DNA of 35,881 nt, taken from positions 1 to 35,881 of the forward strand of contig JACVSD010000005.1 of the NCBI GenBank assembly GCA_014534095.1. Reading direction: 5' to 3'. Origin of the DNA: Nitrospiraceae bacterium (GTDB lineage Bacteria > Nitrospirota > Nitrospiria > Nitrospirales > Nitrospiraceae). The position numbers and the translations under genes are program-made. Below are positions 25,386 through 33,773 of this stretch, piece after piece (positions within the stretch are counted from its first letter, which is position 1; every line of letters starts with the position of its first letter). The notes under the pieces were generated by a model. That model had not been told where the DNA came from and did not search any database. It worked only from the letters and a program-made list of their open reading frames with translations.

Positions 25386-25748
25386 GTGGCAAAGATTTTG
25401 GTCATAGACGACGAAGAATCCATCCGCAAGTTGCTCCGCAGGACTTTAGAAGAAGCATCCTACACGGTCTTAGAAGCGTCGAACGGACGCGCGGGATTGG
25501 AACTCTGCCGGAATCACTCCGTGGATTTGGTGATCACCGATATTGCGATGCCTGAAATGAATGGGTTGGATTTAATCCTGGAACTGACTCTGGGTTTCTT
25601 GAATATGAAGGTCATTGCCATGTCAGGCGAACCAGGAAAAGCCGATACCTTAGATGTGGCAAAGCTCCTGGGCGCCCGGCAGACGTTACAGAAGCCGCTG
25701 AGCTTGGAACAACTGCTCATCGTGGTCAGGTATGAACTGGCTCACTGA
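25386..25748 (+). CDS. Single-domain response regulator
   Basis: This 120-residue receiver is complete: DDEE near 8-11, phosphoacceptor Asp52 (VITDIAMPEMNG), Ser in AMSGE, and Lys in LQKPLS. There is no output domain, as in CheY- and Spo0F-type proteins. The GTG start has a GGGGAG site. No kinase is adjacent, so its partner must lie elsewhere; the kinase at 12540 and the sensor module at 23232 are the nearest signalling proteins. Confidence 0.92.
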   Translation: MAKILVIDDEESIRKLLRRTLEEASYTVLEASNGRAGLELCRNHSVDLVITDIAMPEMNGLDLILELTLGFLNMKVIAMSGEPGKADTLDVAKLLGARQTLQKPLSLEQLLIVVRYELAH

Positions 25749-26384
25749 CTTCACTGAACTGCGTGGTACGTATGCGATTGAGAGTAAGCACGCGGTCTGA
25801 GTGACGTGACATGACCAAAACCCCTACCTCGCTGACGCGTCAACACCGGAAAGGCCCCCGCTTGCAGCCGTCTCCTCTAGGCCCACCATCCATCCTGACT
25901 ACCGGCCCCAGCCAGCGCTTCTAGACCGCGGCTCTACGCCGGTCATGTAGAACGTCCCTCTTAAATGCAGATATTCTGAGCAATGCAGCGGGCGGTTCGA
26001 TGCTCGGAACATCCGAGACGTCATCGGCCTCACGATCTTTTCTTAATCCCAGCGCTGAATCCACCGCTGCCTGAGATCATGCGGCATGAAGAAATCACCC
26101 GCGAGAGAGGGCAGCCGGTGGACGGGGACGATGCATATCGCCGCGGTTATTCGATCCGAGATGGACGATTAAAACGAAAATACTGATGCGCGTAGACTAT
26201 AGGAACTTATGGCGAACGCTACGATCATTCAACGCCGCCCAACCAACCGAGCCGAAGAAACGCAGGCTAGGCGACGGATAGAACAGGTCCATTAACCACA
26301 CCGCTTTAAAGTCCGATCTATCTATGCCGACCATGGCTGGCCAACGAGGGGTGCTTTCAAAGCAGAGGATGGCATGCAAACACA
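25749..26384. other. 636-bp gene-poor region
   Basis: No recognised gene. Short frames exist on the plus strand: 37 codons from about 25811 (MTKTPTSLTRQHRKG), 35 codons ending at 26186 (MRHEEITRERGQPVDGDD) and 28 codons from about 26209 (MANATIIQRRPTNRAEE). Only the last has a weak AGGAA site. They could be fragments of decayed genes. The composition differs from the dense coding DNA that follows. Confidence 0.45.
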
Positions 26385-27098
26385 CTACGAGCCGGCACCG
26401 TCGTACAAAGTACCGTTGGCGTGTCGTGCGTCCTCTTCAAACTCCACCTGGCCTTCAATTGTTTTTGCAAGGATACGGCGATCGGCCAGATTTTGCAGTC
26501 GAATGAACAACCGGTGGCCGACGGACGTTTCCATGGGTATGGAAGGACAGGGACATAACAGCGAGTATCCTTTCTCGGTCAAGCCTTCGATCGATTCGGC
26601 TAAACGGTCACTCATCCGCGCGATGTCTCGATCGGAGGCCTGCTCTTCAGCCAGGACCTCGAACAGACCAGCAATGACGGCGGTGCGAGCCCCGTAGCGG
26701 GCCAGTGCGTCAGACAGGCAATGCGACACCAAACGCTCCATCTGATGCCAGCTATATGCACGCGCGACGTGAACCATGTTCAATACTTTCCGCGGCGGTT
26801 GCCGGCGGGCTTTGGCAACTCGACCGATGACCAAGGAGTCATACGTATGCGCCGCGTCAAGATAGATCAACGGATCGCCGGAGAGCGCCCGGTCTGCCGC
26901 TACCTGTAACGCCAAATGAATTACTAGCGGGTGACCGTACAACATCACCAGACGGTCTCGCGGATTGATGGGAAGCCGCGCATACCCGCGACCGTCCTGG
27001 GGCGAGTGCGCTCCGGATCGCCGTTTTGTTTTATGACGGCGCTCCGCACCTGCCCATAGCAGTGACGTCATGTCCGTTGTTGCTTCGCTGGCCGACAT
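26385..27098 (-). CDS. RecA-fold protein lacking a Walker A motif
   Basis: The 237-residue protein resembles the RecA/RadA core. RLPINPRDRLVMLYG leads into the place of the P-loop, but the sequence there is GHPLVIHLALQ (55-65) with no GK[ST], followed by LIYLDAAHTYDSLVIGRVA and MERLVSHCLSDAL. A Walker B-like region follows (RTAVIAGLFEVLAEEQASDRD), then a helix and LLCPCPSIPMET. It probably cannot hydrolyse ATP in the normal way. It is the last gene of a lexA-like operon, a position where imuA- or sulA-like RecA relatives occur in other bacteria, so a damage-response accessory role is plausible. GGAGG precedes the ATG. Confidence 0.65.
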   Translation of the reverse strand: MSASEATTDMTSLLWAGAERRHKTKRRSGAHSPQDGRGYARLPINPRDRLVMLYGHPLVIHLALQVAADRALSGDPLIYLDAAHTYDSLVIGRVAKARRQPPRKVLNMVHVARAYSWHQMERLVSHCLSDALARYGARTAVIAGLFEVLAEEQASDRDIARMSDRLAESIEGLTEKGYSLLCPCPSIPMETSVGHRLFIRLQNLADRRILAKTIEGQVEFEEDARHANGTLYDGAGS

Positions 27099-27110
27099 GT
27101 CATCCTCCGT

Positions 27111-27293
27111 TCAGTCGCAACATCCACCGGCGAACATCTGCCGCTGACGAAACACGTTCCAGCACCGTTCGCACAGCGCCAGCCGTGAATGCGTCATGGC
27201 ATCCAGGCATTCAAGGCGTTCCGGGACGAGCATTCCGCAATCCCCGCACGATCCCGCATCGAGAGGTCTCCTATCGAGAGGTGCCGGACGCAT
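27111..27293 (-). CDS. Small cysteine-rich, probably zinc-binding protein
   Basis: This 60-residue protein has Cys16/Cys19 (SCGDCG), Cys29, Cys41/Cys44 (LCERCW) and Cys58/Cys59. The two CxxC pairs about 22 residues apart suggest a zinc knuckle. It overlaps the upstream coiled-coil gene by 23 bp and ends 12 bp before the RecA-like gene, so it belongs to the lexA-like operon. No family is recognised. Confidence 0.65.
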   Translation of the reverse strand: MRPAPLDRRPLDAGSCGDCGMLVPERLECLDAMTHSRLALCERCWNVFRQRQMFAGGCCD

Positions 27294-27513
27294 GATGTGT
27301 CACCTTGGTGTTAGGCCGGATCCGCCGATTGCACACCGCCGACATATAGATCCGCTCTTGCCGTATCCAATTCCCCCATAGCCGCCCTTTAGTGGTGGAA
27401 CCTTTGGTCTGTTGCAACTCAGACTGCATTTCACGTAATTGCCCGTTCAGGACGCTCACCGTCCGTTCCAGTTCCCACAAGCGGTCTTTTGCATTGCTCA
27501 ATGCTCGCATCAT
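27271..27513 (-). CDS. Small coiled-coil protein
   Basis: This 80-residue protein starts after a strong AGGAGG site, and its first 36 residues are a helical coiled coil (AKDRLWELERTVSVLNGQLREMQSELQQT). The rest is basic (RLWGNWIRQERIYM). It follows the lexA-like gene by 12 bp and overlaps the cysteine-rich gene. I recognise no family; a DNA-binding or scaffold role would be a guess. Confidence 0.65.
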   Translation of the reverse strand: MMRALSNAKDRLWELERTVSVLNGQLREMQSELQQTKGSTTKGRLWGNWIRQERIYMSAVCNRRIRPNTKVTHHASGTSR

Positions 27514-27525
27514 CGAAACCTCCTG

Positions 27526-28071
27526 TTAGACAGCACAATGCCGAATGACGCCGATGACAAGACCTTCAATATGAAACTCGTCCGCCGGCCGGACAAAGAT
27601 TGGATCCATGGCTGCATTGGCCGGATGCAATTCAATATGTGTATCTCTTTTAAAATAGGTCTTCACGGTCGCCTCCCCGTTGATCAGCGCCACAACGGTT
27701 TGACCGTTCTTTGCCGTTTCCTGTTTCTTAACGATGATCAGGTCTCCCGGGAGAATGCCGTGGTCTTTCATGGACTCGCCCTTCACCCGCAGGGCGAACG
27801 TATCGCCGCCCCGCAACATACTCGGTGGCACATCGACCAATTCCGTTTGGGGAACGACTTCGATGGGCGAGCCCGCGGCCACCAGTCCAGCCATGGGAAT
27901 GGCGGTTTGTCGCTGCAACTGCTCCAAAGCGACACGCACCATCCCCGGAATCCGCCGGGTGTTAGTTTCATAACGGGCGATAGATACCCTTGTCGTATGC
28001 AGTGCCTCAGCGAGCTCTTGCTGGGTAAGGCCTAATCCTTCTCGGATGCGCTTTAAATCATGCGACGTCAT
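27526..28071 (-). CDS. LexA-like repressor with XRE helix-turn-helix and S24 peptidase
   Basis: The protein has 181 residues. The N-terminus (about 3-55) is an XRE helix-turn-helix (LKRIREGLGLTQQELAEALHTTRVSIARYE), not the winged helix of classical LexA. The C-terminus is an S24 self-cleaving peptidase with Ser100 (GESMKDHGILPGD) and Lys137 (NGEATVK), 37 residues apart as in E. coli LexA (Ser119/Lys156). A cleavage site Ala66-Gly67 (LVAAGSP) is present. RecA filaments should trigger cleavage and derepression. It heads a four-gene operon with an inverted repeat in its promoter. Its size and domains also fit phage CI-type repressors, but no phage genes are nearby. Confidence 0.9.
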   Translation of the reverse strand: MTSHDLKRIREGLGLTQQELAEALHTTRVSIARYETNTRRIPGMVRVALEQLQRQTAIPMAGLVAAGSPIEVVPQTELVDVPPSMLRGGDTFALRVKGESMKDHGILPGDLIIVKKQETAKNGQTVVALINGEATVKTYFKRDTHIELHPANAAMDPIFVRPADEFHIEGLVIGVIRHCAV

Positions 28072-28082
28072 GACGTAGCCAA

Positions 28083-28111
28083 TGGTTACACACGCAGTCA
28101 GGGCGTGTCAA
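28083..28111 (-). promoter_or_regulatory. lexA-like promoter with inverted-repeat operator
   Basis: On the minus strand TTGACA (28106-28111) and TAACCA (28083-28088) are 17 bp apart. Within it ACACGC (28090-28095) and GCGTGT (28103-28108) form an inverted repeat with a 7-bp spacer, a natural site for autorepression. The -10 element ends 11 bases before the ATG, so the mRNA would be nearly leaderless. Confidence 0.6.
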
Positions 28112-28152
28112 GAGGCTATTTATGGTCCTGGGACTGTAGGTGAATGGATCAG

Positions 28153-29241
28153 TTACTGCCGTGTAATCAAGTGCACTGAGCCGGCCTTGAATACGGCGCG
28201 AACCGACGATCCAACGGACAATCCCAGCTCGCTGAGCGCGGTCCGCGTAATGACGGCTGTGAGCGGAAATCCACAGTCGAGCGTAATCCGAGCCAACGCT
28301 CCGAGTGAGTCAATCTGATGAACCGTACCTGGCAGATGGTTCCGCGCACTTGTTTCACCGGATGCGGCCCGCTCGACTGTCACATCCTCCGCTCGGATAC
28401 AAACAAATACATCCGGGCCCTCCTCGGCCGTTCCAACCGCCCTCAGCGACACCGATCCCACCTCGACCGTGGTGAGGCCTTCCGCCGAGTGTCGGATCCG
28501 CCCCTGGACCACGGTGTCCACGCCAACCACTCGCGCCACTTCCGCATTGGCTGGACGAGAAAAGACCTCCTGCGGAAGACCTGTCTGGACGACGTTCCCA
28601 TCGGCAATGACAGCGATACGGTCGCCCAACGTCAGCGCCTCCGCCCAGTCGTGCGTCACAATAATAGAGGGCAATGCCAGTTGCCGCAGTAACCCTCGCA
28701 GTTCTCCGCGCAGCTGAAGGCGAGTGGGGCCATCCAGAGCCGAGAGAGGTTCGTCCAGCAGCAGTAGTTGTGGTCGTGGCGCCACAGCCCGCGCAAGCGC
28801 AACCCTCTGCTGCTGGCCACCCGACAATTCACGAGGTTTCGCTCGCTCCAATCCCTGGAGCCGAAAGAGCCGGACCATTTCTTCCACCCGCGCCTGCTTA
28901 TCGGCAGCCGGCATCTCGCTCAGGCCATAAGCAATGTTCCCGGCCACGGTATAGTGAGGAAACAGGGCATAGTCCTGCCCCATGTAACCGACGTGACGGT
29001 CTTGCGGCGAGAGCTTGATGTTCGACCTGACATCCAGCCAGGTCCGGGAGATGAACCGGATATGCCCTTCTTCCGGCCATTCGAGTCCGGCCACGGAGCG
29101 AAGGATGGTTGATTTGCCGGAGCCTGACGGCCCGAATAAAATAAGGACCGTGGAGGCCTCCACCGGGTAGGCGATACACGCTCGAATGCGAGCGCGGCCT
29201 GCATACGTTTTCGAGATGTCGATGCTTATTTCTGCGGCCAT
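28153..29241 (-). CDS. modC: Molybdate ABC transporter ATP-binding protein
   Basis: This 362-residue ATPase has Walker A GPSGSGKST (37-45), the Q-loop region GYMGQDYALFPHYTV, signature LSGGQQQR (139-146), Walker B LLLLDE (159-164) and the H-loop VTHDWAEA. A C-terminal TOBE/molybdate-binding domain (about 290-358) shows NHLPGTVHQIDSLGALARITLDCGFPLTAVITR. This matches ModC, which powers molybdate import with ModB and ModA. Its start overlaps the modB stop by 16 bp. It is the last gene of the cluster; the lexA-like promoter lies just downstream. Confidence 0.93.
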   Translation of the reverse strand: MAAEISIDISKTYAGRARIRACIAYPVEASTVLILFGPSGSGKSTILRSVAGLEWPEEGHIRFISRTWLDVRSNIKLSPQDRHVGYMGQDYALFPHYTVAGNIAYGLSEMPAADKQARVEEMVRLFRLQGLERAKPRELSGGQQQRVALARAVAPRPQLLLLDEPLSALDGPTRLQLRGELRGLLRQLALPSIIVTHDWAEALTLGDRIAVIADGNVVQTGLPQEVFSRPANAEVARVVGVDTVVQGRIRHSAEGLTTVEVGSVSLRAVGTAEEGPDVFVCIRAEDVTVERAASGETSARNHLPGTVHQIDSLGALARITLDCGFPLTAVITRTALSELGLSVGSSVRAVFKAGSVHLITRQ

Positions 29242-29918
29242 GCGGCCCAGACTTTCCGATTCATCGCATACACCACCAGCAACACGAGATACGACACGAC
29301 CAACAGAAAGCCGGCGGTTTTGGCGGCCCCGGCGTAATTAAGTGCCTGCACTTCATCATAGATGTCGATAGACACCGTCCGCGTCACCCCTTCGATATTG
29401 CCGCCTACCATCAGCACCACGCCGAACTCGCCCAGCGTATGCGCGAAACTCAGGACAAAGCCAGTAATGATGCCGCCAGCGGACAACGGCACGATGAGCT
29501 TCATGAACGTCCAGAGCTTTGAAACGCCTAACGTCCACGACGCCTCGATCAGCCGTCGATCCACCTGCTCGAAGGCGGCGGCAAAGGGCTGAACGGCAAA
29601 CGGAAGGCTATAGAGGATCGATGCGAAGAGCAGCCCCTCGAACGTGAAGGGCAGCGGATGGCCGACGAGATCCGCATACCACTGCCCGACCGGGCTGTGC
29701 GGGCCGATCGCGACAAGAATGTAGAAGCCGAGCACCGTCGGAGGCAACACGAGAGGCAGCGCGACGATCGATTCAACGATGAACTTCCACCGGCGCCGGG
29801 AAAAGCTCACCCAATACGCAATCGGCAAGCCGATCAGCACCAGCGCGGTGGCCGTGAGGCTTGCCAACTTGAAGGTGACCCAAATCGCGGTCCAGTTCAC
29901 ACGTACGGCCCTCTCCAC
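29226..29918 (-). CDS. modB: Molybdate ABC transporter permease
   Basis: The 230-residue inner-membrane protein has about five to six helices and the ModB pattern: VALPLVLPPTVLGFYILVAIG, FEGLLFASILYSLPFAVQPFAAAFE, and the coupling helix ASWTLGVSKLWTFMKLIVPLSAGGIITGFVLSFAHTLGEFGVVLMVGGN. The start is uncertain: GTG at 29918 is given, but a GTG six codons later (29900) has a better-placed GGAGAGG site. It works with ModC, with which it overlaps, and ModA. Confidence 0.93.
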   Translation of the reverse strand: MERAVRVNWTAIWVTFKLASLTATALVLIGLPIAYWVSFSRRRWKFIVESIVALPLVLPPTVLGFYILVAIGPHSPVGQWYADLVGHPLPFTFEGLLFASILYSLPFAVQPFAAAFEQVDRRLIEASWTLGVSKLWTFMKLIVPLSAGGIITGFVLSFAHTLGEFGVVLMVGGNIEGVTRTVSIDIYDEVQALNYAGAAKTAGFLLVVSYLVLLVVYAMNRKVWAAWPQK

Positions 29919-29951
29919 GCTCTCTGCTAGACCGCTCGGCGGTCTCGCGGC

Positions 29952-30155
29952 TTACTTGCCGATCATGACCTCGGTGGCCTTGACGGCGACCGTCACAGTG
30001 TCATTGACCTTGAGCCCCATATTGTTGACAGACCCGTCCGTGATCGCCGCCACGAACTCCAGGTTACCCACTTTCACCACGACTTCCGCCATGGCCTGTC
30101 CTTCCTTGATGCTCGTCACGGTCCCTTGGAATTGATTACGCGCGCTCAGTTTCAT
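29952..30155 (-). CDS. mop: Molybdenum-pterin-binding (Mop/TOBE) protein
   Basis: This 67-residue single-domain molbindin has the family pattern SARNQFQGTVTSIKEGQAMAEVVVKVG, VAAITDGSVNNMGLKVNDTVTVAVKATEVMIGK. Such proteins assemble into hexamers that bind several molybdate ions in the cytoplasm, for storage or homeostasis. AGGGGGA precedes the ATG. It lies between the lipoprotein and modB genes, in the expected setting. Confidence 0.92.
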   Translation of the reverse strand: MKLSARNQFQGTVTSIKEGQAMAEVVVKVGNLEFVAAITDGSVNNMGLKVNDTVTVAVKATEVMIGK

Positions 30156-30188
30156 GGTTTCCCCCTGTAGTCATTCATGATTCCAGTC

Positions 30189-30512
30189 CTACTTACACTC
30201 GAACTGAATTCCCCATCGGCGCCCCGTGCTTTCCCCTTCCTGTCCTTCAACGCTCGACATGCTGCCATATCCAGCCACTTCCCCTTCTTTAACCACCGTA
30301 TAACCGGACGGACACTTCTGCTGCATGAGCTGAAGGGCGCCGCGCCGGTGCGGGGAGCCCATCGGTCCCCCGCGCTCCTCCTTGAACAGATACGTGGCGA
30401 CGCCGCCGCGGTCGGTCTCGCGGATCAACTGCACGGCATCAGAGCATCCGGCAATACATGCGACGAGCATGATCGGAACCAGCCAGCGTTTACTTTGGAA
30501 GCGTGAACCCAT
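30189..30512 (-). CDS. Small lipoprotein in the molybdate cluster
   Basis: This 107-residue protein has a lipobox IAGC (Cys23) after a hydrophobic signal (LVPIMLVACIAGC). The mature part is short and basic, with RETDRGGVATYLFKEERGG and QLMQQKCPSGYTVVKEGEVAGYG and a C-terminal FECK; its two cysteines could form a disulfide. The start overlaps the end of modA by 23 bp, with AGGAGG inside the modA coding sequence. I know no function; its place suggests a link to the transporter or simple co-regulation. Confidence 0.75.
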   Translation of the reverse strand: MGSRFQSKRWLVPIMLVACIAGCSDAVQLIRETDRGGVATYLFKEERGGPMGSPHRRGALQLMQQKCPSGYTVVKEGEVAGYGSMSSVEGQEGESTGRRWGIQFECK

Positions 30513-31251
30513 AGCGCGTCATGACCTCCTGTCCCGGGCCACTTTTTAGAACCTCGATAAACTGCATGGCGGCCTGCTGATGTTTGGACGATTTCAGAAT
30601 GACCGCCCCCTGCTCGAGCGCCGGATAGGCGTCGGACGGCACTTCCCAATAAATCCCTTTGGTCTTCATCGTAGGAGCGAGCGCAAGCGACAAGGCGATG
30701 ACCCCGATCTCGCAGGCGCCTGACTCGATGAACTGTGCGGCTTGCGAGATGTTTTCGCCCATCACGAGCCGCTCTTTCACGTCGTCGTACACCTTGAAAT
30801 GCTTCATTGCCTCGACAGCGGCACGGCCATACGGCGCATGCTTGGGATTGGCGATCGCGATTTTTTTCACCGCGGGATCGCGGAGTGCGTCGAACCCTTT
30901 CACCACATTAAGGTGCGATTCATAGCCCGTCCATAAGACGATCCGGCCGACCGCGTACCGGTACAGCGAGCCGGGCACGGTCAGGCCCGCCTCCTCAAGC
31001 TTCTTCGGATAGCCGATGTCGGCGGAAAAGTAGAGATCGAATGGGGCGCCGTTTTGAATCTGCGCATAGAAGTTTCCGGATGAACCCAAGGTCAGCTTCA
31101 CCCGGTTGCCGGTGGTCTTCTCATACTCGGTGACGAGTTCCTTGAAAGCGTAGTTGAGGTCCGACGCCGCGGCGATCGCCAGCTCGTCGGCGGCGACGGC
31201 CGGCAGCGACGCGAATAAGACATATACAAGAGCGAGTAACGGACGAATCAT
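30490..31251 (-). CDS. modA: Molybdate-binding periplasmic protein
   Basis: The 253-residue protein has a signal peptide (about 1-21, SLPAVAADE) and the ModA pattern: IAAASDLNYAFKELVTEYEK, KLTLGSSGNFYAQIQNGAPFDLYFSADIGYPKKLEEAG, IAIANPKHAPYGRAAVEAMKH and the final LKSGPGQEVMTRYGF. The two serines in AAASDL and GSSGN are the usual oxyanion contacts. It delivers molybdate (or tungstate) to ModBC. Its AGGAGA site overlaps the stop of the porin gene (31262), so the two are tightly coupled. Confidence 0.93.
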   Translation of the reverse strand: MIRPLLALVYVLFASLPAVAADELAIAAASDLNYAFKELVTEYEKTTGNRVKLTLGSSGNFYAQIQNGAPFDLYFSADIGYPKKLEEAGLTVPGSLYRYAVGRIVLWTGYESHLNVVKGFDALRDPAVKKIAIANPKHAPYGRAAVEAMKHFKVYDDVKERLVMGENISQAAQFIESGACEIGVIALSLALAPTMKTKGIYWEVPSDAYPALEQGAVILKSSKHQQAAMQFIEVLKSGPGQEVMTRYGFTLPK

Positions 31252-31261
31252 GACAAGTCTC

Positions 31262-33040
31262 CTAGAAAAAGATTTGGTACTGAATGCGGATGGCGTTTTC
31301 GATCAACGTTGCCGCGTTGCGATCAAGCGGCACACAACCCGAAGGAAAGGTGGCCGGACATGGAATAGTGCTCTGAGATCCCCCTGTACTTGGCAAAGGA
31401 CTGCTTCGGCCGATAGTGAAACCGCCCTGGCCCATCACGATATTGCTATACGTCAGCATGATCTGATGATCATACGTGCCACTCAAGAACCAGTTGAGCG
31501 ACAGATCGACCTCCTTAATCAAATCGCCGCCTGAATTCGTGTCGGGATCCCACCAAGCATAGCGACCTGCAACTTCAAGCTTGCGTGGTATGAGATAGTA
31601 TCCGGACTGCACGTACCAGCCAGTGGAGTTACCTAACTCACCAGGAGCAAACACTGTACAGGGTCCCCCTATTCCCGCTGTCTGCATACAAGTCCGTCCT
31701 TGATTATGCCGCGTAATGGTTCTGAACCAGTATTCACCCTGAATGGAGAAGCCTCGATACTTGAATGCCGAGTCCAACGTCCAGGTAGAAAAATCCACGA
31801 TGCCCTGCCCCAGGATTCTTCCGTTCCCAAGCGCAGCCAGCGAACGCCGGACATGGAGATTCGCCAAGTCTATACCGACGAACGCATTGTTACTCGTCGT
31901 ATCAATCTCCGGATTATAGGCATACGCTCCGCCGACGACCCATTGAGGAGTCTCGGAGTACGCCATATCACCCTCGCCATACCCGGCTCTTCCCATGATA
32001 TTGGCTTGCAGGCGCGCGACGTACATGAGCTGGTTGACGTTGGATCGGAGATTGGCATTCAGGTTCCGAGTGTTTGTCGGGCATCCCGCAGGTGAAGGAA
32101 ATGGATTTCCCCCGGTGGCTCCGCCGGGACACCCTACCGTAGCTTCTTCACTCGTAAACTGCACAAACCGATTCACCAACGGTCCCACGCCGTTATAGAC
32201 ACCGAGATAATAGTTAATGGGATAGATTTCCTCGTCATTCATGATCGTGATGCCGACATCGCGTCGATTAATCCCGCTGGCGACGAAGGCGTCCATTGCG
32301 ATGGCGCGGCTCGCAAACTGCATGGCGGCCGTGGAATTGATCTGCGAACGGTTAAAGTACGTCTTGTATTGCCCGAATTGCACGTTCATCCATGGGATGT
32401 GGGCGCTCGTGACGTTCATGTCGAGCATCGTAATGGCGCCGGGCGCCTGGGCGTTCTCCGCCGTTTCTCCTGAAAGCTGAATGTAATATCGGAAGTCAGG
32501 ATTAAAGAGATGGCCCATAAAGTAGAGCCGCGCGATTCGTAAATTGAACGTAGAGGACTGATCGATGGATCGATTGGCTCGGTAGTCCCCGAATACGCCC
32601 AGCAGTTCGGGATAGTTCTTAGAATCTCCTGAGGTCCGCCACGCGTCGTTGCGGTAGCGCTGAGTGAAGCGCGCGGCCATCCGGGCCCGGATCTTCAGGA
32701 AGAAGTCATTGTCATTCATCGAAAAATTGAACCCGCGGTCATACCAAGCTTTGAAGCTTGGCTGAAGGAGATACTGTCGCTCCTGGGACTCGCGGACGAC
32801 ATTGTCGAATTCCTCCTGCGTAATGGTCCCTGACTTGACCGCCCGCTGCAAGAGGAGCTTCGTCGCCGGGTCCATGCTTTCCACAAAAACATGCTTCCCG
32901 TCCCGCTCCACGAGACGGCCGGACTCAGCGGCCCAACCTGGCACCGTCCAGCAAAGCAGCGCAAGGCATACACTGACGGTGCTGAACCACCACAGCTTGG
33001 ACGACCACTGTTCGCGCACAAAAACTGGACAACGACGCAT
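31262..33040 (-). CDS. Outer-membrane porin of the phosphate-selective (O/P) type
   Basis: The start is set at the ATG at 33040, which has GGAG 7 bases upstream; a TTG two codons earlier is the longer alternative. The 592-residue protein has a signal peptide (about 15-38, ending PGWAAES), a short helical region at about 55-90, and then a beta-barrel with alternating aromatic strands (FFLKIRARMAARFTQRYRND, FNLRIARLYFMGHLFNPDFRYYIQLSG). It ends in IRIQYQIFF, whose terminal Phe is the outer-membrane assembly signal. The plan matches the phosphate-selective porin family. Its place directly before modA suggests passage of molybdate or another oxyanion, but this is inferred. Confidence 0.85.
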   Translation of the reverse strand: MRRCPVFVREQWSSKLWWFSTVSVCLALLCWTVPGWAAESGRLVERDGKHVFVESMDPATKLLLQRAVKSGTITQEEFDNVVRESQERQYLLQPSFKAWYDRGFNFSMNDNDFFLKIRARMAARFTQRYRNDAWRTSGDSKNYPELLGVFGDYRANRSIDQSSTFNLRIARLYFMGHLFNPDFRYYIQLSGETAENAQAPGAITMLDMNVTSAHIPWMNVQFGQYKTYFNRSQINSTAAMQFASRAIAMDAFVASGINRRDVGITIMNDEEIYPINYYLGVYNGVGPLVNRFVQFTSEEATVGCPGGATGGNPFPSPAGCPTNTRNLNANLRSNVNQLMYVARLQANIMGRAGYGEGDMAYSETPQWVVGGAYAYNPEIDTTSNNAFVGIDLANLHVRRSLAALGNGRILGQGIVDFSTWTLDSAFKYRGFSIQGEYWFRTITRHNQGRTCMQTAGIGGPCTVFAPGELGNSTGWYVQSGYYLIPRKLEVAGRYAWWDPDTNSGGDLIKEVDLSLNWFLSGTYDHQIMLTYSNIVMGQGGFTIGRSSPLPSTGGSQSTIPCPATFPSGCVPLDRNAATLIENAIRIQYQIFF

Positions 33041-33077
33041 AAACAATCTCCGTGATGAAGAAAAAGGGATGAAACGC

Positions 33078-33740
33078 CTACCGCACGGGCTGGTCGCCGA
33101 TCTTTGGGACCTTGAGAAATTGCCGATACTCGAGCGCCGTCATGCCCTGCTGATCGGCCATCCAAAAGCGTCCGGGCTCGAAATACAGGAGGTACTCCAT
33201 CGGCGGAGGGGGCGGCGTCGGGTAGTTATAGTCATAGAGATCCGACTGGTGAGAAGGCACCTGCACATGGACATGTTCCATGTTGAGGTAAAGATACGGC
33301 TCACGAATGGCCATCCAACCCGCCACGACATCGTGTCGTGCGGCGGGATTGAACCCGGGGGCGCGAAGTTCAAAGTGCACGCGCTCGCCCGGTCCGGCGG
33401 ATTGCAGGCCCTCTGCGAGCCGTCCAGCAAGCACCTCCAGTTCATCAGGACGAAACACCGGCTTAGGAGGATTCTCTTCTGCATACCACCGGAGCGGTAT
33501 CCGCTGCTTGGGTCGGTACGAGAACCCCCCGAGAATCGATGCGAGTTCGGCACTCGTAAGCTGAATCGGGTGGGAATAGGAAGCACGATTCAAGTCTTGC
33601 TGCAGTTTCACGCTGACCCTTGGATCATCGTGGACGACCTTCGTCGTGTACGGCAGACGCGCACAGGAACAGACCAGCAGAGCGATGGCTACATTGGCCG
33701 TCGTCCATCGCAGTATCGTGATAAGCGAATGCGGCGTCAT
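33078..33740 (-). CDS. Lipoprotein of unknown function in the molybdate cluster
   Basis: This 220-residue protein has a signal and a lipobox-like LLVCSC (Cys26). The mature part contains RPDELEVLAGRLAEGLQSAGPGERVHFELRAPG and a proline-rich YNYPTPPPPPMEYLLYFEPGRFWMADQQGM. No catalytic motif is seen. It lies between a substrate-binding protein and the porin, with gaps of about 30 bp, so it is likely co-transcribed. It may work with the porin at the outer membrane. AAGGAGC precedes the ATG. Confidence 0.75.
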   Translation of the reverse strand: MTPHSLITILRWTTANVAIALLVCSCARLPYTTKVVHDDPRVSVKLQQDLNRASYSHPIQLTSAELASILGGFSYRPKQRIPLRWYAEENPPKPVFRPDELEVLAGRLAEGLQSAGPGERVHFELRAPGFNPAARHDVVAGWMAIREPYLYLNMEHVHVQVPSHQSDLYDYNYPTPPPPPMEYLLYFEPGRFWMADQQGMTALEYRQFLKVPKIGDQPVR

Positions 33741-33773
33741 AAAAGCTCCTTGCAGAAAAAATTTGATGACAGG

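Noticed and set aside
26197..26385. 62-codon minus-strand frame after the RecA-like gene
   Set aside because: There is no ribosome site and no family. It is listed only as part of the gene-poor stretch.
28072..28152. Molybdenum cofactor riboswitch or ModE box near the molybdate genes
   Set aside because: Neither the riboswitch architecture nor a TATATAA-type ModE palindrome is recognisable here or upstream of 35761.
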